6,514 nucleotides of DNA from Bryobacterales bacterium (lineage in GTDB: Bacteria; Cyanobacteriota; Vampirovibrionia; Obscuribacterales; Obscuribacteraceae). The stretch lies in the NCBI GenBank assembly GCA_903970295.1, contig CAJCHQ010000522.1, positions 1 to 6,514 of the forward strand. Direction: 5' to 3'. Both the position numbers and the translations under genes were made by a program. A model generated the notes under the pieces. The model ran no database searches, was not told the DNA's origin, and saw only the letters and a list, made by a program, of their open reading frames with translations. Positions 1-5,677 of the stretch are shown here, in pieces; positions within the stretch are counted from its first letter, which is position 1, and each line of letters begins with the position of its first letter.

Positions 1-1
1 T

Positions 2-2752
2 TCGCTGACGGTGATTGGCAAAGAAGTAACGCTCGGCACAGTCAATACCGCCGCATTTGATTCTGGTCCGATCTTGATTGCGGCAGGCACCACAACGTCC
101 AATGTTTCACTGGTAAACGGAGGAGGCATCGGTCAAGTCGTACCCAACGCTCTTAGTGGTAATATCACCCTCGGTGGCAATATAACTGCCGGCGGCAGCC
201 ATGTGTTTTTGGAGACCGGTGGCAGCGGAGCGATCACCCAGACCACTGCTAATATCAGTATTAGTGCCGCCCAGGTGACTTTGCAAACTGGTTCAGGCGG
301 TATAGGAACAGTGGGCGCCGGTGCAATTCCTCTAGCGGTAAGTACGCCGGTGACCAATATCCTCGATTCCGCGGGCGCGATCAACTTGCTCAATTCCTTG
401 AGCGGGGGGCAGGAGTTGAATAGCACTGCTTTGATAATGTCTGGTGCACTTACTTACAGCGGCACAGGCAATATCACAGTCAATGGAGCCTCCCATAACA
501 CCTTCGCTATGAGCGATTTCGCAATCACAAGCGGTGTTCTCGGTTCTGGCGACGTTGCCGGCAACATCATTTTGGGCGGTAGTCTGCAAGCTGAGGCGGT
601 GGCTGGTATCATCAATTTGACCACGAGCGGCGTGGGAACATTCACCGAAATTGGCGGCGCTACAGCTAACGCTAATACACTGAATTTGACTAATAATGCC
701 AATATCGGCGCTGTGGGCTCGCCCTTCAATACGTTCGCAACCAATCTTGCAGTGGTATCAACAGGTCTTGTCGATATCGCCGGTGAGTCTTCTTCGGGCA
801 TAACATTGCTCAATTCCACCACTAAGAGTTCTTTCACTCTTTTCTCTGGCGGTAACCTCACTATAAACACGACTGGGCTGCAAGCGGCTGCAGCAATTGG
901 GTTAATCACAACCGGCAACAACGGCAGCATCATCTTCAATCAACAGATTGGAAACGCAACAGCCGGGGTTGGGTTGTCGGCGGAAGGCAGCGGATTGATT
1001 CAGCAAACGAATGCTCAAGGTTTTGTCGTTCAAGCCAGCTCGTTGAATCTATCGGGCGCTGGTGGAGGTATTTTCCTTGGATTCAATTCGAACAACATCA
1101 CAACGGCGGGAACGGGAATAGTCAGTCTGGGAGACTTCAGCTTTGCCAGCAGCAACGTCAACGCATCGAGCGCCGCGACATCGTTCTCTCTTGGGGCGAA
1201 TGGATCGCTAAATCTAAGCACCATCACAGCAAAGAACGGCTTCCTTAATATTCTGAGCGCAGGTTCCTTGTTGCAAGTGAACTCAGGAGCTGTGGAAACA
1301 GCAAATAATGGGTTCATACTTTTTCGCCAAGCTGACACTGCTAATGGCCAGATCGTCGTCCAGGGCGGCCCGACAGAATTACAGACAACGGGAACAGGCG
1401 GTGCGGTCGACATCATCATCGGTGTGACGACACCAACTCCGGTGCCGGGTATTCGGCCAGCTAATTTGACGGTCAACGAAGTAACAACTGGCACCGCATA
1501 TTTTGGTGCCAACAGTATTTCAGTGCCAAATGCAACAGTGACGTTGAACCTGAAGGGCAGCAACATTCAATTCAGCACCGGCGCTCTTCCCTCCACGGCG
1601 ATCGTGTTAGGTCCTGGCGTCACCATTTTGGCTGATCCGGTTGGTTCATCCGGCAGTCAGGCTTCTTCAGACCTGCAGTTATCTGCGTTGCAGGCACCCA
1701 TGATACAGATGGCACTCCAGCAAGCAATAACCACCTCCTTGCCGATATTATCAACCACCAAAGCTACAGAGCCCTCGATCGTTTCCGAAGGGGAGAGTAA
1801 ACAACTATTAGTCAGTGTCCAATCTGATCAATCGCCGCCGCTCGTTTCGCTCGGAAATTCAACAACGGCAAACATTGCTTCGGCTGTTCTCAGCGGTTTA
1901 AACAATTTGGGTTTTATTAACGCGAACAACAATGTCGCGCCAAGCCCGGCTATAATCAATTTGCTGAATTCAGGGATCAATTCATCACAACAGCCCTGGT
2001 CTGAGGGCATTTGGACTTCTGATACGGAGCTGTCTACAGGAAAGATTCCCGCTCTTCTATACAGCGATGAAGATCTTGGCGTGACTCAAGATATCTCCAC
2101 AGTCGTAGAACTCAACGAAGGCGTCAATTCGACGGAGGGACCGGTGACTATTCAACCGGGGGTGCCTCTCAAAGGTTTGGTCTCAGGAAACAGTGAAAGT
2201 CTGAAAAGGGTTCAGCTGACGAGAGGTTCAGTTGTTTTTGCACCAGCGCAAGATACGTTGATTAGTACGCCGTTTGCTGACATCAGAATCGCCGCTCGCT
2301 CAATTGTTTTAGTCATGTCATTCCGGCACGGATTATCTATATTTGACCTTGATGACGCTCGTCTTCGATCAGTCGTGGTCAAGCCGGGAGATCAAGAAGT
2401 GGTCCTCAGCCCCGGCATGCATGCAACGGTAACGAACGACTTAGTCGACAATTTTCAACAAATCAACCCAGCTGAAATGATCGGGCACCGTTTTATGCGT
2501 GTGCGATCAGTCGGCAATGGGAAGAAAATGTTCGTGTCGCAGTTCTCAGTGCAGCACGCGCTCTCTGTAGTCCTGCCGATTAAGCAGTTGGTGAATGCGC
2601 CGCATATCCAATCGCGAAAGTTGGTCGCGCACATGCTCAAGACGGCGGCAATTTTGATGCAGATGCGCAGTGGTGAATTCGAGCAACTAATGCGACCGCG
2701 GCTCACCGCTTACAACAGTCAAGCGAGCACAACCGGTTTGCTCGGCGAATAA
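2..2752 (+). CDS. Giant beta-strand-repeat adhesin-like protein with C-terminal FecR-like domain (5'-truncated by window edge)
   Basis: The reading frame is open from base 2 to the TAA at 2750-2752, giving 916 residues. The frame continues upstream without a stop, so the GTG at 11 is not a credible start and the gene begins outside the window. Residues about 1-545 are Gly/Ser/Thr/Asn-rich short beta strands with recurring N-I-T-L-G-G, S-G-x-I-T-Q-T and L-N-L/I-N-L motifs, as in filamentous-haemagglutinin-like beta-solenoids. Cysteine is absent and lysine is very rare there. A Ser/Gln/Asn-rich linker (about 545-700) follows, then a FecR-like beta domain (about 738-811: LTRGSVVF, TPFADIRIAARS, VVLSPGMHATV) and a helical basic tail (about 830-905). 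No autotransporter beta-barrel, LPXTG motif or terminal membrane helix is visible. The likely role is an exported surface or cell-envelope protein; the ligand and secretion route are unknown. The coding call is firm, and 'adhesin' rests on composition and repeat style. Confidence 0.85.
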   Translation, partial: SLTVIGKEVTLGTVNTAAFDSGPILIAAGTTTSNVSLVNGGGIGQVVPNALSGNITLGGNITAGGSHVFLETGGSGAITQTTANISISAAQVTLQTGSGGIGTVGAGAIPLAVSTPVTNILDSAGAINLLNSLSGGQELNSTALIMSGALTYSGTGNITVNGASHNTFAMSDFAITSGVLGSGDVAGNIILGGSLQAEAVAGIINLTTSGVGTFTEIGGATANANTLNLTNNANIGAVGSPFNTFATNLAVVSTGLVDIAGESSSGITLLNSTTKSSFTLFSGGNLTINTTGLQAAAAIGLITTGNNGSIIFNQQIGNATAGVGLSAEGSGLIQQTNAQGFVVQASSLNLSGAGGGIFLGFNSNNITTAGTGIVSLGDFSFASSNVNASSAATSFSLGANGSLNLSTITAKNGFLNILSAGSLLQVNSGAVETANNGFILFRQADTANGQIVVQGGPTELQTTGTGGAVDIIIGVTTPTPVPGIRPANLTVNEVTTGTAYFGANSISVPNATVTLNLKGSNIQFSTGALPSTAIVLGPGVTILADPVGSSGSQASSDLQLSALQAPMIQMALQQAITTSLPILSTTKATEPSIVSEGESKQLLVSVQSDQSPPLVSLGNSTTANIASAVLSGLNNLGFINANNNVAPSPAIINLLNSGINSSQQPWSEGIWTSDTELSTGKIPALLYSDEDLGVTQDISTVVELNEGVNSTEGPVTIQPGVPLKGLVSGNSESLKRVQLTRGSVVFAPAQDTLISTPFADIRIAARSIVLVMSFRHGLSIFDLDDARLRSVVVKPGDQEVVLSPGMHATVTNDLVDNFQQINPAEMIGHRFMRVRSVGNGKKMFVSQFSVQHALSVVLPIKQLVNAPHIQSRKLVAHMLKTAAILMQMRSGEFEQLMRPRLTAYNSQASTTGLLGE
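158..1290 (+). repeat. Three degenerate beta-solenoid protein modules of about 120-135 residues
   Basis: Within the adhesin, a G-N/S-I-x-(L/F) opening recurs in frame at 158 (GNITLGG), 560 (GNIILGG) and 923 (GSIIFNQ). Spacing is 402 and 363 nt. Each opening is followed by a strand ending in a Gly-rich turn, then a G-x-I/F-T/Q-Q/E motif (GAITQT, GTFTEI, GLIQQT). After that comes an S/N-L-N-L or V-T-L strand, and in the first two modules an I-x-L-L-N-S motif. The similarity is at protein level only and the DNA has diverged. The right boundary of the third module is approximate. This pattern fits an ancient internally duplicated beta-helix rather than recent tandem expansion. Confidence 0.5.
2093..2434 (+). 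other. FecR-like domain inside the adhesin (protein domain)
   Basis: The translated segment follows the usual FecR plan. A leading VTIQPGVPLKG strand with a x-P-G-x-x turn precedes LTRGSVVF (from 2213). Then comes a T-P-F-A-D-I-R-I segment equivalent to the 'T-p-x-G-x-v-x-V' strand, hydrophobic IVLVMSF, and SVVVKPGDQEVVLSPGMHATV, corresponding to the 'v-x-L-x-x-G-e-x-a-x-v' closing strand. In the classical family FecR is a periplasmic sensor that relays a TonB-receptor signal to an ECF sigma factor. The same fold is also found in envelope proteins without a sigma partner. No sigma factor or TonB receptor is in this window, so a signalling role is not supported here. The left boundary is approximate. 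Confidence 0.55.
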
Positions 2753-2762
2753 GTAGCTGAAA

Positions 2763-2790
2763 AAAGAGGCACCGTTTGAGGTGCCTCTTT
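2763..2790. terminator. Bidirectional rho-independent terminator between convergent genes
   Basis: The arm AAAGAGGCACC (2763-2773) pairs perfectly with GGTGCCTCTTT (2780-2790) around a 6-nt loop, an 11-bp stem. It lies 10 nt after the adhesin stop and 66 nt past the stop of the minus-strand methyltransferase. Read on the minus strand, the stem runs into an uninterrupted T tract (complement of the A run 2760-2765), so it is a canonical intrinsic terminator for the methyltransferase. On the plus strand only TTT precedes CGC, so termination of the adhesin transcript is probably weaker. Confidence 0.85.
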
Positions 2791-2856
2791 CGCTAAGAAT
2801 ATGCAAGTCGTTGATTGGAATATCTGCGACATTTGCAGACGAAACTATCCCTAACT

Positions 2857-4449
2857 CTAGGCTACTAGCACAGCCGCCTTTTCCATCTTGGAGAGGCTTT
2901 CATTCATTGCTTCACGCAGAGCGTCACGCAATTTGTCGCCGTCTTTGAGGGTTTTACCGTCTTTCTGGACAACCAGAGTGTTCGATTTGACGAGCTTGGT
3001 CAGTTCGTCGAGGATCGCTTCTTTGTCGCGGCTGCCGTCAAGCAATTCGATCAAGTGACGGGAGAAGACATCAATGGCGATTCCTTCGTGCAATTGGTTA
3101 GTGACAAAATCGCGAGTTCTTGCTTGATGACGAACAATTTCGCTGGCTTTCGGCTTCTTGCTCGCTTCGGTAACGAACGGTGCATTCTGAGTGCGGAATT
3201 GCACGACGTTGGTTGCGTAAGCGGTCAACAAATCGGCACCGAGAAGTTGACGTTGCGCTTCCACGGTTTTCGCGTCTTGAATCGACGTGGCGGAGATACG
3301 GGTGCGAGCTGCATTGAGCAGATCATCGAAGCTGACTGCTTTGGGCCATTGTTCCGCCAGGTATTGGAAAGCAGCTTTGATTAGAGGCTGTGGTGTGGAA
3401 AGGGTGAAACCATTCGGCAGCACGAAAGACTCTTGCTTGGCTGATTGGATTTCGATATTTTCCGAAACTGGTTTGGCTGGGGAAGCAATCAAGAATTGTT
3501 GAACCGATTCAAAAGTGAGATTGCGATTGAGCGGCACTTCTTGTTTGCAAAGCAGTGTTTGTCTGAATGTGCGATTGCGGAGGAAATCCATATATTGTTC
3601 GGTGCGAACGATTTCGGTCGAGACGCGACGCAGAGTCTCATCTACTTCTTTAGGGAAGTTGCTGGTCAGCATCGTGTGGAAATCGGCTTCGCCCAAATAT
3701 TGAAGACCGTGCTTTGCTGCACGCTCGGCAAATTGATGGAAGTAGATAGGAGCATTCTGCTCTTCCAGGTGGTCGTGGAGCAAATATGAATCACGTTGAT
3801 TTCTGAGCAGATCCAGTTCGTTCTTGAGCATGATGCCATAGGCATTGTCTTGTGTGGGCACTGATTGTGAAAGGAAATCGAGCAGCGCTCTGGCTTGACC
3901 GGCTTTGATGCCCGGCTCTTGCAGTTGAGCTGTGTGATACATCATCATGTCGCGGATCATGCCGCGGAAGTGCCAGCCCGGGAATGTGTTATAGCTGATG
4001 TAAGCGACACCGTTGGCGGAAAGATTCTTCTGGCAGATCTCGAGGATTTTTTCTTGACCTTCATTGGGAATCCAGGAATAAAGACCGTGAGCGATGATGT
4101 AATCGAATTCGCCAAAGCCCTGGTCGATGTCTTTGATATCAATATGTTTGAGTTCGATGTTCTTGAGTCCGAGTTCTTTGATCGCTTTTTGAGCGTCTTC
4201 AATCTGACGTTTTGACAAGTCGACGCCTACGAAGTGGGCTTCCGGCAGTGACAGGGCCAGGGGGATGAGGTTACCGCCGCCGGCGCAACCTAGTTCCAAC
4301 ACTTTGGCGTGAGTGACCGCTTGCGGCTTCATGCCGAACAAAGTGGCAACGGCAGCGAGGCGATCAGGATGCGACTGTGGAAAGGCATGACTGTCGTAGG
4401 GGATTTCGTCGTAAGTGTACGTGGTGGGTTTGTTTTCGAGTACCTGCAT
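2857..4449 (-). CDS. Class I SAM-dependent methyltransferase with methyltransferase regulatory domain (PKMT-type protein lysine methyltransferase-like)
   Basis: This is a complete 530-residue protein, about the length of rickettsial PKMT1/PKMT2, which methylate lysines of outer-membrane protein OmpB. Residues 18-42 carry the family opening (YDS..FP..HPDRLA..A.LFGM.P). The SAM-binding motif I is VLELGCAGGGN (50-60), with the acidic loop GVDLS (75-79), D104 in a motif II-like strand, and FDYIIAHGLYSWIP (115-128). SYNTFPGWHFRGMIRDMM (152-169) and YLLHDHLEEQNAPIYFHQFAERAAKHGLQYLGEAD (222-256) mark the central regulatory domain (MethyTransf_Reg). Residues about 345-520 look like the winged-helix C-terminal part. 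No signal peptide or membrane helix is seen, so it is probably cytoplasmic. ATG at 4449-4447 is preceded by GAAGAGG with 7-nt spacing. It is convergent with the upstream adhesin and divergent from the downstream one. The methyltransferase fold is firm; the substrate (protein lysine or other) is inferred. Confidence 0.93.
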   Translation of the reverse strand: MQVLENKPTTYTYDEIPYDSHAFPQSHPDRLAAVATLFGMKPQAVTHAKVLELGCAGGGNLIPLALSLPEAHFVGVDLSKRQIEDAQKAIKELGLKNIELKHIDIKDIDQGFGEFDYIIAHGLYSWIPNEGQEKILEICQKNLSANGVAYISYNTFPGWHFRGMIRDMMMYHTAQLQEPGIKAGQARALLDFLSQSVPTQDNAYGIMLKNELDLLRNQRDSYLLHDHLEEQNAPIYFHQFAERAAKHGLQYLGEADFHTMLTSNFPKEVDETLRRVSTEIVRTEQYMDFLRNRTFRQTLLCKQEVPLNRNLTFESVQQFLIASPAKPVSENIEIQSAKQESFVLPNGFTLSTPQPLIKAAFQYLAEQWPKAVSFDDLLNAARTRISATSIQDAKTVEAQRQLLGADLLTAYATNVVQFRTQNAPFVTEASKKPKASEIVRHQARTRDFVTNQLHEGIAIDVFSRHLIELLDGSRDKEAILDELTKLVKSNTLVVQKDGKTLKDGDKLRDALREAMNESLSKMEKAAVLVA

Positions 4450-4456
4450 TCGCTTG

Positions 4457-4463
4457 CCTCTTC
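4457..4463 (-). promoter_or_regulatory. Ribosome binding site of the methyltransferase
   Basis: On the minus strand GAAGAGG ends 7 nt before the ATG at 4449. It supports this start over internal ATGs. A TA-rich stretch (4464-4474) lies just upstream, but no matching -35/-10 pair could be assigned with confidence. Confidence 0.7.
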
Positions 4464-4744
4464 AATATAAATTGGTGTCTTGAGATTTTTTCGGATTTCC
4501 GTGATTGTTAAGTGTCGCACCAAACGGGGGTTGAGATCAAGTGTTCAGGTACTGCTAGCTTTGTGGCAGCCTCATTTGGACGGCAGAGAAACGCGATGTG
4601 AGCGAGACTCTGTGCGCATTTTGTGCGTGACTGGATGGGTCCTAATTTTTGCTCGGCTCGCTTTCTTTTTCAGAATGTGTATAAGAGACGAAGGGCTGAC
4701 ATCTGCGAGATTGAGGCAAGTCTCTGCATCACGTTCACTTCTTT

Positions 4745-4757
4745 TCACAAATTGTGA
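4745..4757. promoter_or_regulatory. 13-bp dyad TCACAAATTGTGA, possible operator
   Basis: Arms TCACAA and TTGTGA are perfect inverted repeats around one central A. It resembles a binding site for a dimeric helix-turn-helix regulator in symmetry only. The half-sites face opposite to a CRP site (TGTGA-N6-TCACA), so it is not called as one. Chance occurrence of a 6+6 dyad in a kilobase of DNA is possible. Confidence 0.25.
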
Positions 4758-4830
4758 TTTGCACTCCGTTGAATCTCCAATGCAAATGTTACTTAGAAGC
4801 GGTGATCTCTCAAATCGCTACTTTAAAAAT

Positions 4831-4911
4831 TGGAACGAACGATGGAGGCAATGAGCGAACGAACGAACGAGCGGGGCAATGAGTAAACGAACGACACGAG
4901 CGGGGCAGAGG
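4831..4911. repeat. GAAC microsatellite within 28/29-nt imperfect tandem repeat
   Basis: Two adjacent units begin with GCAATGAG at 4848 and 4876 and end with CGAGCGGG. The first unit is 28 nt (4848-4875) and the second is 29 nt (4876-4904). A third unit starts as GCAGAGG at 4905, and a degenerate half-unit (GGAACGAACGATGGAG) precedes at 4832. Inside unit 1 the tetramer CGAA is iterated (CGAACGAACGAACGA, 4856-4870), and unit 2 has a shorter, substituted version. It lies in non-coding DNA about 400 nt upstream of the methyltransferase start. Confidence 0.8.
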
Positions 4912-5050
4912 ATTCCTGCAGACTGCATGCTGGCCATTTCCATGTTTTTTACTGGCCGGTCTCTTTGAATAGCGCTTTGCGGGACCCTCTTTTGTCTTGC
5001 GTTATATGTTGAAAGTCGGAAATGATCGAGCGGCTAGATACCCGCCTGGA

Positions 5051-5073
5051 ATTTGGAATCACCAAATGTGGTG
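5051..5073 (+). other. Two overlapping, mutually exclusive small stem-loops
   Basis: ATTTGG (5051-5056) pairs with CCAAAT (5062-5067) around AATCA. CACCA (5060-5064) pairs with TGGTG (5069-5073) around AATG. The stems share bases 5060-5067, so only one can form at a time. Whether this stretch is transcribed is not known. The stems are short and may be fortuitous. Confidence 0.25.
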
Positions 5074-5119
5074 TGACAGTTGCCGCCAAATTTAACTGAA
5101 ATTTCAATGCTAAGATATG

Positions 5120-5133
5120 TAACGATATCGTTA
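5120..5133. promoter_or_regulatory. Perfect 14-bp palindrome TAACGATATCGTTA, candidate operator
   Basis: The 14 bases equal their own reverse complement. The 8-mer TGTAACGA containing the left half-site (5118-5125) recurs as a direct copy at 5170-5177, 52 nt downstream, close to five helical turns. A palindrome plus a phased half-site in the upstream region of a large surface-protein gene is what a dimeric transcription factor site would look like. No regulator is encoded in the window, and the factor is unknown. Confidence 0.35.
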
Positions 5134-5356
5134 TTGCCCCGTAGGCAGCGTCCAGTAGCCCTTTGGGATTGTAACGACGCTATGTCTGATTATGTTGATC
5201 AGATGTACTCATCCAAGATCATCACGGTGATAACATCGTCAAACGTACAGAGCCGATTGAAGTGTCACGTTCCCCAAAAACTAATCGGTTGAGCGCCGAT
5301 AGTATTTAGAGAGAGGGTTTGCTCCGCTGGCTTCCCGGTGTTGAACAGAGAAAGAG

Positions 5357-5373
5357 TCCGCAATTGTTGCGGA
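5357..5373 (+). other. Leader stem-loop upstream of the second adhesin
   Basis: TCCGCAA (5357-5363) and TTGCGGA (5367-5373) form a perfect 7-bp stem with a 3-nt loop, extendable by a G-U pair. No T-tract follows, so it is not an intrinsic terminator. It lies about 165 nt before the adhesin start and could sit in a 5' untranslated leader. Confidence 0.35.
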
Positions 5374-5487
5374 TCTGGGGAGTAAAGAACAAGTCTTCTG
5401 ATGCAATAGGACTGCAGGCAGCGAACTGTCGGTGGTGCTAACGCATAGTGGAATTAGGTTGCTGAGTTTTGAAGCGTATGTCTTAAA

Positions 5488-5507
5488 CACTGTCTTGATA
5501 AACAGTG
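5488..5507 (+). other. Stem-loop just upstream of the adhesin ribosome binding site
   Basis: CACTGT (5488-5493) pairs with ACAGTG (5502-5507) around an 8-nt loop, ending 17 nt before the GGAGG. The stem is followed by CGTTTTGG, too short a T run to call a terminator. It could affect translation initiation if transcribed, which is inference only. Confidence 0.3.
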
Positions 5508-5524
5508 CGTTTTGGTGCAGCCAT

Positions 5525-5529
5525 GGAGG
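5525..5529 (+). promoter_or_regulatory. Shine-Dalgarno GGAGG of the second adhesin
   Basis: GGAGG lies 10 nt before the ATG at 5540 and decides the start. The in-frame ATGs at 5561 and 5609 have no comparable site, and choosing 5609 would remove the positively charged N-terminal stretch. Confidence 0.75.
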
Positions 5530-5539
5530 TTTGAATTCG

Positions 5540-5677
5540 ATGATCAAGGATACGAATTGGATGAAGCTTGTGCGTTGGAGTCGAAAACTTCGCCGCCAGC
5601 ACGGGCCAATGGCTAAGCGACTGGTGATTTGGCCATCGACTTTCGTGTTCCTTGTATCGTCTAATTCGGCATATGCG
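5540..5677 (+). other. Extended signal peptide (protein feature)
   Basis: A 46-residue leader is predicted by eye: an n-region of about 27 residues with roughly nine Arg/Lys, a hydrophobic core, and an A-Y-A cleavage box before AGASAPP. It is about twice the usual Sec signal length, as often seen for very large type V-secreted proteins. It does not match the conserved extended-signal-peptide consensus of proteobacterial autotransporters. Confidence 0.65.

Larger units (their letters stand above)
4450..5539. other. Long intergenic region between divergent methyltransferase and adhesin genes; no convincing gene
   Basis: About 1.09 kb separates the two divergent starts. The open frames here (for example 4480-4854 and 5080-5292, plus strand) begin at TTG without a Shine-Dalgarno sequence. 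They encode Arg/Cys-rich or unstructured-looking peptides, so they are treated as chance. No tRNA-like, rRNA-like or recognisable riboswitch core was found. The stretch holds a GAAC tandem repeat (4831-4911) and several small dyads or stems. These include TCACAA-A-TTGTGA (4745-4757), ATTTGCA...TGCAAAT (4757-4787), a roughly 8-bp stem with a T-rich loop (4929-4960), overlapping stems at 5051-5073 and a perfect palindrome at 5120-5133. Leader hairpins lie near 5357-5373 and 5488-5507. It must contain promoters for both flanking genes, but none matches the sigma-70 consensus well. Confidence 0.7.

Noticed and set aside
454..1566. Long minus-strand frames opposite the left adhesin
   Set aside because: Antisense shadows caused by the biased codons of the Gly/Ser/Thr/Asn-rich repeats; their Pro/Val/Leu-rich translations mirror the sense strand.
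4450..4520. Sigma-70 promoter for the methyltransferase (TTAACA ... TA-rich box)
   Set aside because: TTAACA on the minus strand has no acceptable -10 at 16-18 nt, and the TA-rich stretch overlaps the ribosome binding site, so no promoter is called.
4480..4854. 124-codon plus-strand open frame
   Set aside because: TTG start without Shine-Dalgarno, Arg/Cys-rich translation with no recognisable motif, and it ends within the tandem repeat region; best explained as chance.
4929..4960. Stem GCTGGCCA/TGGCCGGT with six T's as a terminator
   Set aside because: The T run is in the loop, not after the stem, and no gene ends nearby on either strand.
5080..5292. 70-codon plus-strand open frame
   Set aside because: TTG start with no ribosome binding site; it covers the palindromes of the intergenic region, and the translation has no domain-like pattern.
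5310..5400. Possible riboswitch in the adhesin leader
   Set aside because: Compared by eye with c-di-GMP (GEMM), cobalamin, glycine, purine and ykkC-type cores; none of their conserved blocks is present.
5523..5534. Micro-ORF ATG GAG GTT TGA overlapping the Shine-Dalgarno of the adhesin
   Set aside because: Four codons including the stop, no upstream ribosome binding site; its ATG is simply formed by the bases preceding GGAGG. Too little to call a regulatory uORF.
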